DNA of 64,000 bases. Source: Nomia melanderi. Its lineage: Eukaryota > Arthropoda > Insecta > Hymenoptera > Halictidae. Positions 20,714 to 33,590 of this stretch are shown here, in pieces (positions within the stretch are counted from its first letter, which is position 1; every line of letters starts with the position of its first letter). A program made the translations under genes and the position numbers. The notes below the pieces were generated by a model, which made no database searches, was not told the origin of the DNA, and worked only from the letters and a program-made list of their open reading frames with translations. Location of the stretch: contig NC_135009.1 of assembly GCF_051020985.1 (NCBI RefSeq), positions 12,408,606 to 12,472,605 on the forward strand. The letters are read 5' to 3'.

Positions 20714-21585
20714 CGAAGTTTTCAACTGAATCTGTCGAATGAGTTCAATTGAAGATAATGGAAGTTACAGTTCTTTTCAGGCTTTTCAGGCTTTTCAAAG
20801 CTATTTTATATAAATACTTTTCGTATTGATGCATTCTACAAAATTTAATATTATATATCACACTTCGTAATTTTGTATATCAAATCAACTGGTGACTGAA
20901 ACTATGAAAAATCTTGGAAAACAAATACCAATATTTCTTTTCCGATTTGTTCAGTCTATATCTGCTGCGACCAGTAAAATATTCAGCTCGAAAACGGTCG
21001 AACGAACGGAGAAAACCGGAAAAAGTGCTTTGTATCAGCATTCCGTATTAGCCGCATGGAAGGTACCCTTCCGTGTTCGATCGGTCGACAATTCCCGTAA
21101 TCTTCCGTCGCAGATCGAGGCATTCTCGCGCACTGGCAACGAAACGCGCAACGCGCTGGCCACGTGTCGTCACGTGTCGTTGAGTACGGTCAAACCCCGA
21201 TTTACTGCGGCCCGCGTCCACGTGTCCAAATGAGCAACACTTTGAATAATACTCACGTTGCGCTCGCTGCGGCGAACTCCGCGTCGAATCCCCACGGGAC
21301 ACGGTGTCTCTATATTCTGTAATGCATAAATCAAGGACCGGCAAATGGCGTTCCTCGATCGTGTATTACCGTAACACCTCGCCGGTCCCTATCGAATATT
21401 GGATGCACGCGGTCGAATAGGGCAGCGGCGAGCGATCGCGGATCACGTTGCCATCGGCAACCCATCCAGCCCGTCCTCATTAAATTGGAAAGTACAGTGC
21501 GATACGTCGTCATTTTGGATCACGTCGATTGGCATATGGTGCGGGTCATGTTACAATCTCTTTTCCGAAAGAAAGAATTCCAGGT

Positions 21586-21945
21586 GTCGCCCCTGGCGAG
21601 CCTCTTTCAATCGTTATTGTAAAATATTGAAGTAAAACAGATGCTCGTGGAAAACTTCGCATAGAAAATTATCAGTCGCCCTTGGTGAGCTTCTTTCAAT
21701 CGTTATTGTAAAATATTCAAGTAAAATAGATGCTCATGCAAAACTTCGCATACAAAATTTTCAGTCGCCCTTGGTGAGCCTGCTTCAATCATTACTGTGA
21801 AATGTTGAAGTGAAACAGATATTCATAGAAAATTCCGCATAGAAAATTATCAGTCGCCCTTGGCGAGCCTCTTTCAATCGTTATTGTAAAGTACTGAAGT
21901 AAAACAGATGCTGATAGAAAACTCCGCATAGAAAATTATCACCTT
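21586..21945. repeat. Four tandem units of 89 bp
   Basis: Units start with gtcgccc at 21586, 21675, 21764 and 21853, an exact 89-base period. They share ttggtgagc, ctttcaatcgttattgtaaa, gtaaaacagatgct and cgcatagaaaattatca. Differences are scattered substitutions with no length change, pointing to recent amplification. Confidence 0.85.
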
Positions 21946-21950
21946 AAATT

Positions 21951-22051
21951 TAGATTTCAAAATATCAATCCACCTAGATCATCCAAAGTCTAGTTACAAC
22001 CTGGAAGTGACCACGTTAAAAACAGCTAATCTTCCCTCGACAAATGGCAAT
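21951..22051. repeat. 101-bp dispersed repeat, partner at 24811-24911
   Basis: This segment aligns without gaps to 24811-24911 with eight mismatches by my count. Shared strings include tagatttcaaaatatcaatc, tagatcatccaaagtctagt and cttccctcgacaaatggcaa. The two copies are 2.86 kb apart in the same orientation. No TTAA ends are seen at either copy. Confidence 0.8.
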
Positions 22052-24584
22052 CGCAATATCTCGAAACTTAGAATCACCAGGTACCCTCTAAACTCTCCAA
22101 CCAACTAATCACGCAATAAACACAGTAAACCAACGAGCACGTTCGATTAAATGATCGAATAATCGCTAATAGTTCCATCAGCTTCCCTCATCATCAAACA
22201 TTCCCAACGCGGCCAGTATCAAAGGGCCCGCAGAGTAATTACCATCAGCCCGAAAGAAGACAACCGGCAAAGCCTGGTCGTTGAGTCCATTCAGAATCCG
22301 GCGCGAGAGTGCGAGCATATTTCAGATCCGCGACCGTTTCGTCAGACAGTTTTCTGTTGTCCGACGGTTTATGCGACGGTGTCCTAGGTAGAATAGTCCC
22401 GCGGATCCGAGGAATATTGCTGCCTCCCCGAGCCCTCTCGGCGGACTCGCAGATGAAGCTTTTATACGGTTCCGTGTAAAAAGAGCGGCAGAAGAGAGAC
22501 CCGGGCAAGGGCGCGCGGCAGTCAAGTAGCAACGCCGCCATTCGAGCGTCGAGTGTTAACTGCCGGATGGTTTACGACGCGATACGTACTGGCTCTCATC
22601 CGTCAAGTGCGAGAGCACGGCGATGAGGAACCCTCCCGATCGTAGGGTCGCGGCGGTGGGGGCGGGGGCGGCGTTAATTCTAAAAACGCTGTAAAACCAG
22701 CCACCTCGGCGTCGCGGCCGGCGCAGACAGAAAAGGAAAAATTCGGCGCCGACTTGTCGACGGAGAGGTTCGACGTCGACGACCATTTACAGGACCGAGC
22801 GGAATTGATTCCGATTATTCGTCCGGGCCGCGACACGCGCGTGAATAACGAGTGGCTCGCGAGGATAGGGACGGAGGATGAGTTACGAGCTGTCCGAGGC
22901 CTCCGGGAAACGTCCATCCTACGTGGGATCGTCGAGGATTCGTTCGTTGCGAGCGATTTTTCGGCGGAGCCGGTAGAAATTCGATCGCTGGAGTGTCGGT
23001 GGTTCTTATCGCTAGAAATGGATAGTAGCCGCTACTATTATATAGAGTAGATCGACTATTCGATTGTACCGACGGAGATAGACTCGAGTATTCGGTTTCA
23101 TCGCGAGGAACAGACAATCTACTAGTATTTATTAAAAGTATCAGGTCGCAATCGAAGGAATTTAGATAGATTGCCGAGTTAACGACGAACGCGGTTCCGC
23201 AAGTTTTACCGTCCCGGTCGACGGCTAAACGCGTTCCATCGGTTCCCCGGCAATCAAGGAGAGTGACGCGGGCGAAAGAAAAATGGTCAACGAGGACGCA
23301 AGTAGTTTTTACAATCCGCTTTTGCCAGTTTATCGGGAATTAGCATGCAACGGTCGCGTAAACGCGTTAAGCTGTTCGATATTCGCGAGACGAGAGACGG
23401 GCGTAGATAATGGCGGCTAGAGGACGAGCTTCCCCGTGTTTCTGCGGTTTTTATCTGGCGCCGGGAAAATCCATCACCCGTACGCGGACGTGCAGAACGA
23501 TACCGATGAAAGGCGTTCCGCGATCGGGGACTGTTCGCTTGAAAAATCGAGGGCGCAATGGCGACGTTTGAAAAATGGATTTCGAACGGATTATCGCGGC
23601 CGTCCGCGATAAACGAGGGAAAATGAATTCGACGGCGCACGGCCACGGGCCCCATTAGTAAAATAAGTAACCGCGACGACAATCAACGTCACTCCGACGC
23701 GACGGACAGCCCCGTTACGCCGGAAGTCGGCCGACACACGTGGCGAACGAGGCCTGCCCGACCGCGGCCGGCCTCGCGCGGGGCGCGACCGATTTCCTGT
23801 CCGAGTCGCGCGCGAGATATCGATTCGGGCAACATTTAATATGCGCCCGGATTCGCCGGAGGCCGGAAACGGTGCACCCCTCGCGGTTCGTTCCCGTAAT
23901 CGGCCACGTCGAAGGTAGAGAGGTCACCCGGCATTAACTTCGAGGAAAGTTTACGCGGAGGCACACGGTTCGACAGTTATTGCCAGTTTATTCTTGCGGA
24001 ATGATCGCGATTTTCTCGTGAACCGCAATAAACGAGACCAGCCAACGGTTCGGTCGCTTCGAGTTCCCGTTTTTTTTTGTTTCTCAGTGTCTTTTATCTG
24101 GTTTTTATACGCCGCGTTTGTATGGAGCTGTTTAAACTGTCGGTTGCGAGCTGGTCATCTGCGCGGCGGAAAGTCTGCGAGATTCTGTAGGCGGACGTGG
24201 ATCTATAGATGTGGGAGATGTTAATGCGGATCTATAAATACAGATGTGAACATAGATCTGTATAGACATGGATGATGCATCCTGGAATTTGGGGCGAATG
24301 TTTCTCAATTTACAGTTTGATTGTTCACCTGAGATTTCTCAGTTTTAAACATTCGTTTTGATAATATTCCTGCTGAATGTCTATTAATGAGAAACTTATG
24401 AAAACATATGTCGATAAGTTATTATTTTTTCATCTACCCTATACAACTGATTAATCTCAGAAAACACTACTGTACAGAGCAAGAAAGGCAAGACAAGAAA
24501 GTATACATTTAAAGAAGTCGTCTTTTCTTGTTGAATATTTATTTGCTAAATACAACAGAGTTTGAACTATATGTTTATTAATAT
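22052..24584. other. No gene recognised; strongly GC-rich
   Basis: About 22230-23930 is CpG-rich with many overlapping frames on both strands, including one of 98 codons at 22754-23050. None has a recognisable domain, repeat or clear splice bounds, and such frames are expected by chance at this composition. The interval 24200-24580 is AT-rich unique DNA. Confidence 0.4.
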
Positions 24585-24785
24585 TTAATACTAGAACTAC
24601 CGAGCAGTCAAGTTGACTTCAAAGTTTCTCTATAGAAACCCCAAGAGTGCATCCATCGAGACTTCGACCACCAAAATTTAGTTTTCGTGTTACTGAGAAA
24701 ACATTAGAAATTTCTTAGAGAAGAATCTATTACTTTTCCAATAATTAGAACAGAAGAATTTAGAATCAGATAGTTCTAGTGTTAA
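24585..24785. mobile_element. Family C TTAA element
   Basis: TTAATACTAGAACTACCGAG at the left and cagatagttctagtgttaa at the right, with TTAA at 24585-24588 and 24782-24785. Its interior (cgagacttcgaccaccaaaa ... agagaagaatctattacttt) recurs in diverged form at about 24917-25005. That is immediately after the 101-bp repeat, so this neighbourhood has been duplicated in pieces. Confidence 0.65.
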
Positions 24786-24810
24786 TAGAGTACATACCGT
24801 ACATTTAGAT

Positions 24811-24911
24811 TAGATTTCAAAATATCAATCCGCGTAGATCATCCAAAGTCTAGTTACAAACTCGAAGTGACCACGCTAAAGACAGGAAATCTTCCCTCGA
24901 CAAATGGCAAT
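24811..24911. repeat. 101-bp dispersed repeat, partner of 21951-22051
   Basis: Gap-free partner of the copy at 21951-22051, about 92% identical. It starts 26 bp after a family C element and is followed directly by a duplicated fragment of that element's interior. Confidence 0.8.
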
Positions 24912-25206
24912 GCATTTACCGAGACTTCGATCACCAAAACTTAGTTTGCGTATTACTAAAACAATTTCGTTATAAATTTGTTAGAGAAGGACCTATTACT
25001 TTTTAAAAGCGTGTCCTCAAGTAATATTCACCCTTGCGAGGGAGAGGACTGCACGAATGGACTTTCCATACCATTGAAAATACACCTGACCCTCGATTTA
25101 CGCGGACTTTTCTCACGCAAGCCCCTTTACGCGGTAAATTCTAACACTACGCAGTGTTACGTGCGATCTCAATTTAGTAACAGCGAATAAAATACACTTT
25201 TGTTCT

Positions 25207-25457
25207 TCAACCAGTTAACCGTGGAATTTAGTTGGAAAAACCTCTCGTTCCGCGCGCAATAAAATCGAAAAATGGAGCGTGTGCTCGTCGAACGCAGGAC
25301 GAATGCACGTAGAGTATATTTTAATGGAAGATCAAAGCGAAACAAAGGGGAATTACATGTTTATGTGAAAACATAAAGAATTCATCGCTGGAAGAATTAG
25401 TATCATGTCAAGGTTTACGATGACGTGTACACTCGCCGAACACGGTTAACTGGTTAA
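25207..25457. mobile_element. Family G TTAA element (AACCAGTTAACCGTG ends)
   Basis: The left end tcaaccagttaaccgtgg and the right end cacggttaactggttaa form a 15-17 base inverted repeat. TTAA lies at 25454-25457 and a one-change TCAA at 25207-25210. The terminal repeat itself contains a second TTAA, which matters for the truncated relative at 39203-39441. About 250 bp, non-coding. Confidence 0.7.
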
Positions 25458-28400
25458 AATCCCATTACTATTATTCCTTTTATCAAGCCATATGAAATAA
25501 ATATACATTTCGAAAACTTATACCAGCTTCTCTCTTCAATACTTTATTTTCTCTTGTACCGACAAGCTCTTTCGAACGAACCCACGTGGAACGGATTTTC
25601 GCGTGAATCGAGGTATATCCAATGCTTACTCTAGCTTTCCTTCTTCTCCAAAGGAAAAAAAGTGTAAGAAAATATGCAACGTGCGTATTATAAGGATGTG
25701 TGATTGTGTGTGTGTGTTCGAGGAAGGAGACTGTTCTGCTGCGTTGTTTTCGAACGATCGCCGAAAAAGAAAGAAAGGAAGGTTCAATGGCAGTTGGCGA
25801 TGAGCGTTAGTATCGAGACTACGTGCTGACGACAAAATAAATTATTATTGACCAAACAAATCCTTACAAAAGGAAAAGAAAAGAACGTCGAGCAATACCG
25901 ACCCAATCCATATCGAGTCGAAGACGAACCTTTCCTCCGTTACATGCAATCGGCGAGGAACAGATGAACTTCGAATGAATTCGGCGACGGTCCCGCGGCT
26001 GTTTCGAATGTATCACGGCGCGCGCGGTTCCCAAACGGGAACCAGGCTATCTCGGAGGCGCTTCGGATGGCGGAAAGCGGGCCCGCGGTCGGTCGCGCTC
26101 GCGCGAAACCCGATAGCCTGATTTCCGGAAACCGATTCTGCGGGCCGCACCTTACGGGAATCGTCAGAACGTGACTAGTATGGGAGCCGAGTTTGGTCAG
26201 TCATGATATTCATGGCCTGAGACCACCTCGGGGCCAACGCCGGCGACCCGATACCCTGCCAGTTATTTGATCTGAGGACGGGAGATTTGAATATTTCGGG
26301 CAAAAAAAGACGAGATTCATGTATATTTTATTCTCGTTTGGCGTCGCGGGCCGAGCACGATCCTCCCGATCACGCGAGCGGCCGGACCACGCGGGAGCCG
26401 GGCTTCAAAAGGATCATCGGCGGACCGACTTGAGGAACCCGCCGGTGTCGCGTCGCTTGGGACGGCGACGGAGACTCCTGGAATACATGCTGAGGCGGCG
26501 GACCCGTCTGCGTCTGAGAGGCAATCGCGATCGGGACCAATCCGATTCGATCGTTCGAATATCGCGTTTGCCTTTGACCGATAATGCTGAGTTATACAGT
26601 ATACTGGACTATTGTGATACCAGTCGCTCAGGAACTAATGTGCTTAGGTCTGGGAAAGGTAAATTCAGAGAATGTTTGCGCTTTTGAAATTATATAACGT
26701 TTTTGGAAGAAGAAGGGCCTTCTGATCTGGGAGAAACGAGTAAATTCTTGGGTAACTGAAAAGTATTTCCGTTGGAATTGACAGAAACCAGGAAATAGAA
26801 AATCGGTTTAACTTGTAGAATATCGAATTAGACTCGTGAGGAAGTTCTCAATGGGAACTTTAAATTAAACGTTACTCCTTTATTTTAGGTTCGAGTTAAA
26901 TACTATTTTTCCATTATTAGTTATATTTTGAAGTACAGTTGCATATGGATGAATTTTTCGTTGTTTTTTTGAATTCTTAATATCAACGTTATCCCAGCGT
27001 GATTATAGAAGAAATCACAGGATAAGGGTTTAATCGCATTAGTAGAAAGCGTTTCTCAAATCTCGGAGCAATCTCATAAAGATTCTGCCCCGCAAAAAGC
27101 GACGAGTCTAATAAACTCCGAAGATCCCCGCAGCATGCACCCTAATTACAGTAGAACCAGCGCGCAACGCTCAGACGCGGCGCTCCGTTCTAATCACCAG
27201 GTACAGGGGAAGCCGAGGTAAACTCGATTTCCCGCGAAACCCGAAGCCAGCCTCAAACGGTCTCATTGTGCAGAAGCTCAGCTTACTTTCTCACGAGCTA
27301 TGATCACCGAGACCCTCCGCGGAGCGTTCGACAAAGGGAACCATCCCTTTGTGCCCCGAAAATCGTCACTTGCGGTCGGCCGAATGTCTCTCTCTCCGCG
27401 ACACCCGTGGTCCCTTTCACCGGAGTGCCACGAACGGAACCTAGCCGACGAAAAATGGCAGCTGTTAGAGATCGTCGGTCGCCGCTAATCTGTGCGCAAA
27501 ATCGTGAAACCGCGTTGCGCGCGAGCGAAAGTTCGCGCGTGGCCCGGTTCTCTCTCGCTCCATATGTCACGGGGCGCGTATCACGGGCATCACGCGGCGC
27601 GCTCTGCACGCGCGTGCAGCTCCGCGACGTTTCGTGATCTCCGGCCGGCCAGCTGGCGCCTGGCCGGTACGCGGCTGCCGCTGCGGGCGTCATTTACCGT
27701 CGTTCTCCGACCGATTTCCTCCGGCCGACGCCAGAACAAGAGGAGAACCAGAAGGAACCGCGGGGACCGGCTAGCGAGACGAAAAAAAACGTGGAACACG
27801 TGGGCCGGCGCGGACCGCCGAGGCACATGACGGACGGGAACCGCAAGCGAACGCGAGAGATTCCCGCCGCAGCAACTGTTTCCTGCGGGTCACGCGATCG
27901 CGAGCCCATTCAAAGGGTTTCCGTGAATGCGACGGGGAACGCTCAATCTCGGCGCGGACGAAAATGAGAGGACGGTCCTCCGCTGTGAAAGAGATCGCAT
28001 TACCGGGCGAATGCTTACACGCCGCGTTTAAGGGGACGATAATGTCCCGATTATGCGCGGCTTTGTCGTCGGGTTAAACTGCGATCTTCCTTTCAAGAGA
28101 TCTTTCGGAGTCTGCGGCGAAACTGCTCCTCCATCGCCCGGGGGAGGCTCGCTCGGGTTCGCAGGAACGGGGAAATTTTACAACGCCGGGGGAGACGCGG
28201 GGTGGTGAAATCGATCTCGCGCGCGGATCGCCTCCTCTGCGCTGCTTCTGTCGAGAGGCGCATCACGCGATCCCGCCGCTGAAAATTGCACGTTCCCCCT
28301 TTCTTCCCGAAAGCAAATAGTTTCACACTCGCCGGACACTGTTGACTGAAACTTCACGGTCACGCAGGTACGGGGACGCGAGAGAGGTCCTGGAAGGCAT

Positions 28401-28770
28401 CGACGGGCCCGATGAAAGCCGGTTATGATAGGTCGCGGGCCTCTTGTTAGTTTTCTGCGGATTGTATCTGTCGTCCGGGATACGGAACGCTCGCGATAGG
28501 ATGTAATAGGTCTCCCTTGTTAGTTTTATGCGGGACGTGATAGTTGTAGTCGCGTCTACGACACGCTAGGCCCCATTCTGCCCGCTGGTTAGGGGATCAT
28601 TTCCAGCAGCTTTCGGCTGCGGTCGGCAACTGCCGATGCGTGGCTTTGTTTCGCTAATGAGTCGATTATTCGGATCGACGACACGCGAGACGAGTGGAAG
28701 ATAAGTTCCGCTGAGTGCTTTGGAGGAACTGTTTCGTAGAGTTCTCGTAATCTCGGGATGGAATGAAGGT
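25458..28770. other. No gene recognised; mostly GC-rich
   Basis: GC-rich around 25970-26640 and 27170-28420, with many overlapping arginine-rich frames on both strands and no domain signature. A short loose repeat (cttgttagttttctgcgg / cttgttagttttatgcgg) occurs at about 28442 and 28515. No RNA gene or transposon end was found. Confidence 0.4.
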
Positions 28771-28969
28771 TTACCCTTTGCACTCGACAGGTGACTGGCG
28801 TTCGTAAGTTAATTTGATATGGCGAAATTATAAAATTTTGTATGTAACATTGAAATATTGAAACAGAAAAGGTTTCTTATTAACGTTTCCTCGTTACTTA
28901 GCTTCAGATCTCTATATCTCGTCAATGTTGAGTGTATCTAGTGAAACACTTGCGACTGCAAAGGGTTGA
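28771..28969. mobile_element. Family A TTAA element
   Basis: ttaccctttgcactcgacag at the left and gcgactgcaaagggttga at the right. Flanks have decayed by one base on each side (TTAC, TTGA). The internal aggtgactggcg matches the aggtgact block of the other family A copies. About 200 bp. Confidence 0.6.
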
Positions 28970-31900
28970 TACCTTGGAACCAGAGGAATGGATATTTTCA
29001 AAGTTACAAGCTATTTATTCTGTAACAATGCTGACGCATCTGAGGAAGACTCCTTACAATGCGAAAATAGAGAAACTTCGAAGGATTTCAACGATCTTGA
29101 AGCGAATTCGTGTACCTAAATCTACACCGGAAGGATATTAAGTTAAGAATTGATGAAGGAATCAGTAAAATTCTCAGTTGAAAAGGATCGACGCGTCTTT
29201 GACACAAAAACTGCCAAACACATCAAAATTACCCATTCCTGGTTTCTCCTCTTCGCAATTATTCGAAAGATAACAGCTATTTTCCCGAGAAATGATTGAA
29301 GAAATTGATTTAGCAATGCGCAAACTGTAAGTCAATCAAATCTTCGATACTTCAACCCTTGGAGTTTTGTTAAAAGAATGTCGAGAAGTCAATCGAACTG
29401 CGCGATACTTAGCGTTAAACAAGACACCAGCTCGTCCTGAGGAATCTGCCCTGTTCCCGGCGCAACATTTTTAACCTCAAAGTCGAAGGCTTTCAGGCCG
29501 CAATCTGGTGCAATTTAACGCGGCGCGGCTCACGGACGATGGGGCTCGTATCCCGGCGAGCGTAGTTGAAATTCATCGCGCGACCCGCGCCGCGCCGCGC
29601 GCTCAAAGCGACTCGATAGCGGCCGCTCTGCCTCCTGCGAAGCCAGCGAAGCGCGCTGATTGTTCCTAGTCGCGATTTTAATGCCGTCGAAGCTTCAGAC
29701 GGGGAATTATGATTCAAAGCGGCGCGCCTTCCGCGACAGGCAATTCGGCTTTTTCGCGCCTAGCTGTTTTGTATGCAGCAGCCGTGGGGTTCTCGTGATT
29801 GGCGGCGGCTTTCTCGCGCGTCTGCCAGAGACTTTGCCACTGTCGAAACTATTATTCGCTGTCTATCTTTCGCGAAAACTTCCGACTACCCAGCTCGAGT
29901 CTTTAATGGCTTCCTGCTAGCATCCGAGGTATACTCGGGAGAAAAATTCTAAGCGGTGCCAAGTCGCGTCTAAGACGTCGCTTCTGTTCACTGTCGGACG
30001 GTACATCGAATTGTCGGGACTGCTACGTTGTTTACCGTCTTATATAAAAACCTTCAATTCGTTGAAGTAGAACAGTAACTCGGAAAACTCCACCGACAAA
30101 AATGTGGACGCGTTTCTTTTTTGTTTCGCTGTTCAGTTATAGTGGCCTCTGGTCGATAGTATAATGTGTAACGTGTAATCTGCCTTTTGTGAAATATATT
30201 CAACACGATTATCTGCATTCCAGCTTTAACACGTTTCACGTGCACCACGTATGGAACGCGCAGATTTTTGTAAGAGATTTTTTACCCTTTGCGGACGAAC
30301 GGCATTCATGCGAGATGAAATTTTCATATTCCGAAGTGTTGAGAATGAGTATGAAGTATATTTTTAATGACTGCAAGGTATCCATTGGTGCAGTCCTCTG
30401 TTTTCTGTTGCATGCGCTGAGCGTTTTTTTTTCTCCGCGTCGTTCGTACACTTCGTAGCAAACGTTCAACCGTTGAACAACGTTCCGTTTTTCAGTTCTT
30501 GTAAAGCACCGTACTACATACTTTAATAAATATACACTTACCTTTTCAAACTGTGTCGTTTATTTCTACAAATAAATATTCAACACGAAGACTAAGTCAC
30601 AAAAGAATGATTTATTTGCTCGAATAGCAGGAGATCTGCGCGTAGTTTTCTTTTGCTCCATCAATTATGCGATTGATGTATAATTTAGCTCCATCTGTTG
30701 AGGATTCTGTACATTCCAAAGAATCTCCCTCCGCAAAGAGTTAATATTCAATGAATGGCGGTACACAAAGCAGCGAAAACCAAGAGACGACATCAAAATA
30801 ATGCAAATCACCAAAAACTTAAATACAACCTATTTTATTGAAAAAATCGATACACAAGCAACGTATAATCGAAGTTTCCGTGTCACGGAGTTAATAGCTT
30901 CATCCTCGAGAGTATTTCCAGGAGGAACATTGCTAACGCGATCAATCCGACATTCGGATAGCATAAATTGAAAGACAGCCGGTCGAATCGTCGCGCAGTT
31001 CGAGACGAAGCCACGTATCATCGCGATAAACGATTCCTCGAAGGAGCTCCGTTTCGAGGAAACGAATTACACGCGGAGGACAATAGATTACGCGGAGCAT
31101 TAGCGGTCGAATCAACATTTTCACCGCGATCCTCGCTCACCTTGGCTTTCTTTCGTCGCGCGCGGTGTCCTTTCTAAAGGAAACCGTTTCCCGGGGAACG
31201 CGGAAGGTTCGATGATCAATGCCGCGGCTCGATCGCCGCATCCGTGGGCGGGCGGGGGTGAAACCGTCCGTTCGACTATGCAAATCCCACGGTCATCACC
31301 GGTGGATCTAATTCGGATTCCCATTTCCCGATGGATCACGGCTCGCTCCCGATGCTCCGGCCTGCCTGTTTTCAGAAATAAGTCCGGGAACCGGTCGTGA
31401 CTGGATACATGCATAATACACGCGGCACGCTTAATAGCCGAAGCAATTGGTCGAGATATCTCGGGCCACGAATGACCGGCGAACAATAAAGATCTTATCG
31501 GGGGGAGAACGACTCACTAGCTTTTCGTTGGACAGATGTAATTCGGTCGTGGCGGGTCAGGCGATCTTGTCCTTAGATCTGCTCGATAGTCCGTGACATT
31601 TCGTGTCAAGTGGACAATCGCGGGCAAACTTTTATTCCCTTTTCATCCCCGCAATGGCGAATTTCCGCGGCGAAACCAAGTGAAAGGCGAATAACGCGTC
31701 AGGCGAGGAAAGACGCGGTAATTATAATGCCATCGGTTTCTGTAACGAAATATGAAATTATTATTGTTTTCGAGGTGTTCGATTATTTTTCACTTTGAAA
31801 CTGAAATTACTAGTATAGGTACTTAACCCATTCGATACTAGCAGTTCTCTCAATAACAGTCGCCGTGATTTTATTCTATTAAATAGAACGTATCGTCTTT

Positions 31901-32100
31901 ATGAAATACAAAGAATATTCTATCTTCTGTACGTTATACCATGCGTTGCAATGCTAGATGAGAACACACGTAACTTAATTTACTCTTTGCACAAGATATG
32001 AAACGTTGATCGTCACAAATATGTAATGCTGGTAGCGAACGTAACCTTCAACCCTCAAACTATGGGCAACACAGAATTCTTATAAAATATTCCCTTAACT
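28970..32100. other. No gene recognised outside the family D element
   Basis: Mixed AT- and GC-rich unique DNA (28970-30280, 30745-32100). Open frames are short. A relic TTAACCCATTCGATACTAGC at about 31826 may be another degraded transposon end. Confidence 0.35.
30281..30744. mobile_element. Family D TTAA element, probably interrupted
   Basis: The left end is tttaccctttgcggacgaac and the right end is ctccgcaaagagttaa (TTAA 30741-30744), matching the compact 200-bp family D copy at 59283-59482. Here it is about 460 bp, because roughly 250 bp at about 30340-30588 have no counterpart in that copy. The extra segment starts gtgttgagaat and ends attcaacac, suggesting a second element with its own short inverted ends. 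Confidence 0.5.
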
Positions 32101-33179
32101 ATGTTTCAATGTCTCTTGATTATTTTATCAGGCTATCGTTAGTTACCATCTGTCCCGTTAGTTACTCTACAGCAACAAACCAAAGAATCAAAGAGCAAAA
32201 ATAACCAAAGAAGCCAACAAAAAATCAGAAACTCGCGGTTAGCGACATTTACACGAACGAATCGACCCTCGTTCAACCGAATTCGCGATAACGTAATTCC
32301 CAAAACTCGCTGTTGCCGGTTCGAGTTTCGAGCTGATTGAATTCGGCGGTCCCCGCCCCTCTCCTCTGTAATTACCAAAGATGCTAGAAGGGAGGTTTCG
32401 CAACCGCGCGCTCGTCGATTCTCTTTCTCGCGGTTTTCAGTTCGTGTTTCCAGTTCCAGCCGAACACGGCCGCGCGCGGATTCCAATATCCGTCGAACAA
32501 TCTCTCCGGGCAACCGATCGGGCGAGCATCGAATCGAATTAGTATTCGGATATCCAGACAATCTCGGCTCTAGACTATGCATAGAGAAACCGCGCGCCGG
32601 CCGGTGTACGCGTCGTATTTGTACCGGTGTCCAGTTCAATATCGGCCAGTCACGCGAAATCAAACCACCGTAACTACGAGAACGCGCACGCACACGTCGC
32701 CACCGGTACACCGGATCGCGCCACCTGCCCCGGTAATAACGGCGATAACGCACGCCCGAAATGTTATTAATTTTAATGTTACGCCCGGGCCCGCGAGTCG
32801 CTCCTGCCGCTCGGCGAACCTCGCTCTTCCTTCCTCTCCCCCTCCCCGTTCACCCTCCGGCGATCGCTTTATTATTGTTTTGATTCCGGCAATCCAGCGT
32901 CATTGACCCGTGCATCGCGAACCGGTACTCTTGCTCTTGTCCTCTTGCAATATTTAACCGTGCGCTCGATTGTCCGGCTAACAGGCTTTCGCGGTTGCTC
33001 TTCTGGGAAACCGAAGGTTGCGCGCGTTATGAGTTATTTAACGTCGAATGATCAAGCCTTCAGACGGAGTGATACTGTCTTTTGGGAACGACAGCTCGAA
33101 AGTTTTCGAGATTTTCCGGGGAGCAGTGATCTTGATCTTTTGCACTCTGATGGACACTCAATGGTGACTTGATTCGATA
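32101..33179. other. No gene recognised; GC-rich block
   Basis: A 204-codon reverse-strand frame (32139-32753) is Arg/Ser-rich, and its distal part is CpG-rich DNA that also stays open on the other strand. I see no domain, so I treat it as compositional. No repeats noted. Confidence 0.4.
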
Positions 33180-33374
33180 GATACATATTTACTGTGCGGT
33201 TTATTCTACTACTCCTAGAAAAATTCATTTTCGGATTTTGGAAGTTAGAGATTTAAAAATAGTTAATCAAAGTACATATTGATATGATTCAATCAAAGTC
33301 GACGTAAATATATATCAAATAGTGTCTATAACATTCAATACGCGTCAAATTGACGTCCGTAAACCTAGTGTTAA
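33180..33374. mobile_element. Degraded family J TTAA element
   Basis: The right end cgtccgtaaacctagtgttaa ends on TTAA at 33371-33374. It carries a small inner palindrome, cgtcaaattgacg, also present in the intact copy at 35828-35982 (gtcgatttgacg). The left end is too decayed to place; 33180 is an estimate from the alignment of the interior. Confidence 0.45.
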
Positions 33375-33590
33375 TATTCAACCCGTACAATGACGAGTGA
33401 GACTCGCGATGAAGGTTTCTAGATTAATTGAACAATCAATGTTGTTCATTACTTACGACAAAGCAAACTATTTTGCTATTAACAATGTATTCAGATGATA
33501 TTTCCATTTGAAGTAGAATGTTTCCTTCAAATTGTCAATAGTAAAATATTACACGAGCTTAGTAGCGAAAGTAACTGCCAAAAGATTAAC
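33371..33590. repeat. Dispersed repeat R, uninterrupted copy
   Basis: It begins at the TTAA shared with the preceding family J element. It contains acaatgacgagtgagactcg, gaaggtttctagattaattg, tcaatgttgttcattac and acacgagcttagtag. The same ordered strings occur at 43890-44310, where a family A element splits the TTAA of tctagattaa. A second partial copy is at about 33770-33830 and a left-end copy at 50632. Confidence 0.6.

Noticed and set aside
32139..32753. 204-codon reverse frame, Arg/Ser-rich
   Set aside because: Lies in CpG-rich DNA where frames on both strands stay open by composition; no domain, repeat or splice support.
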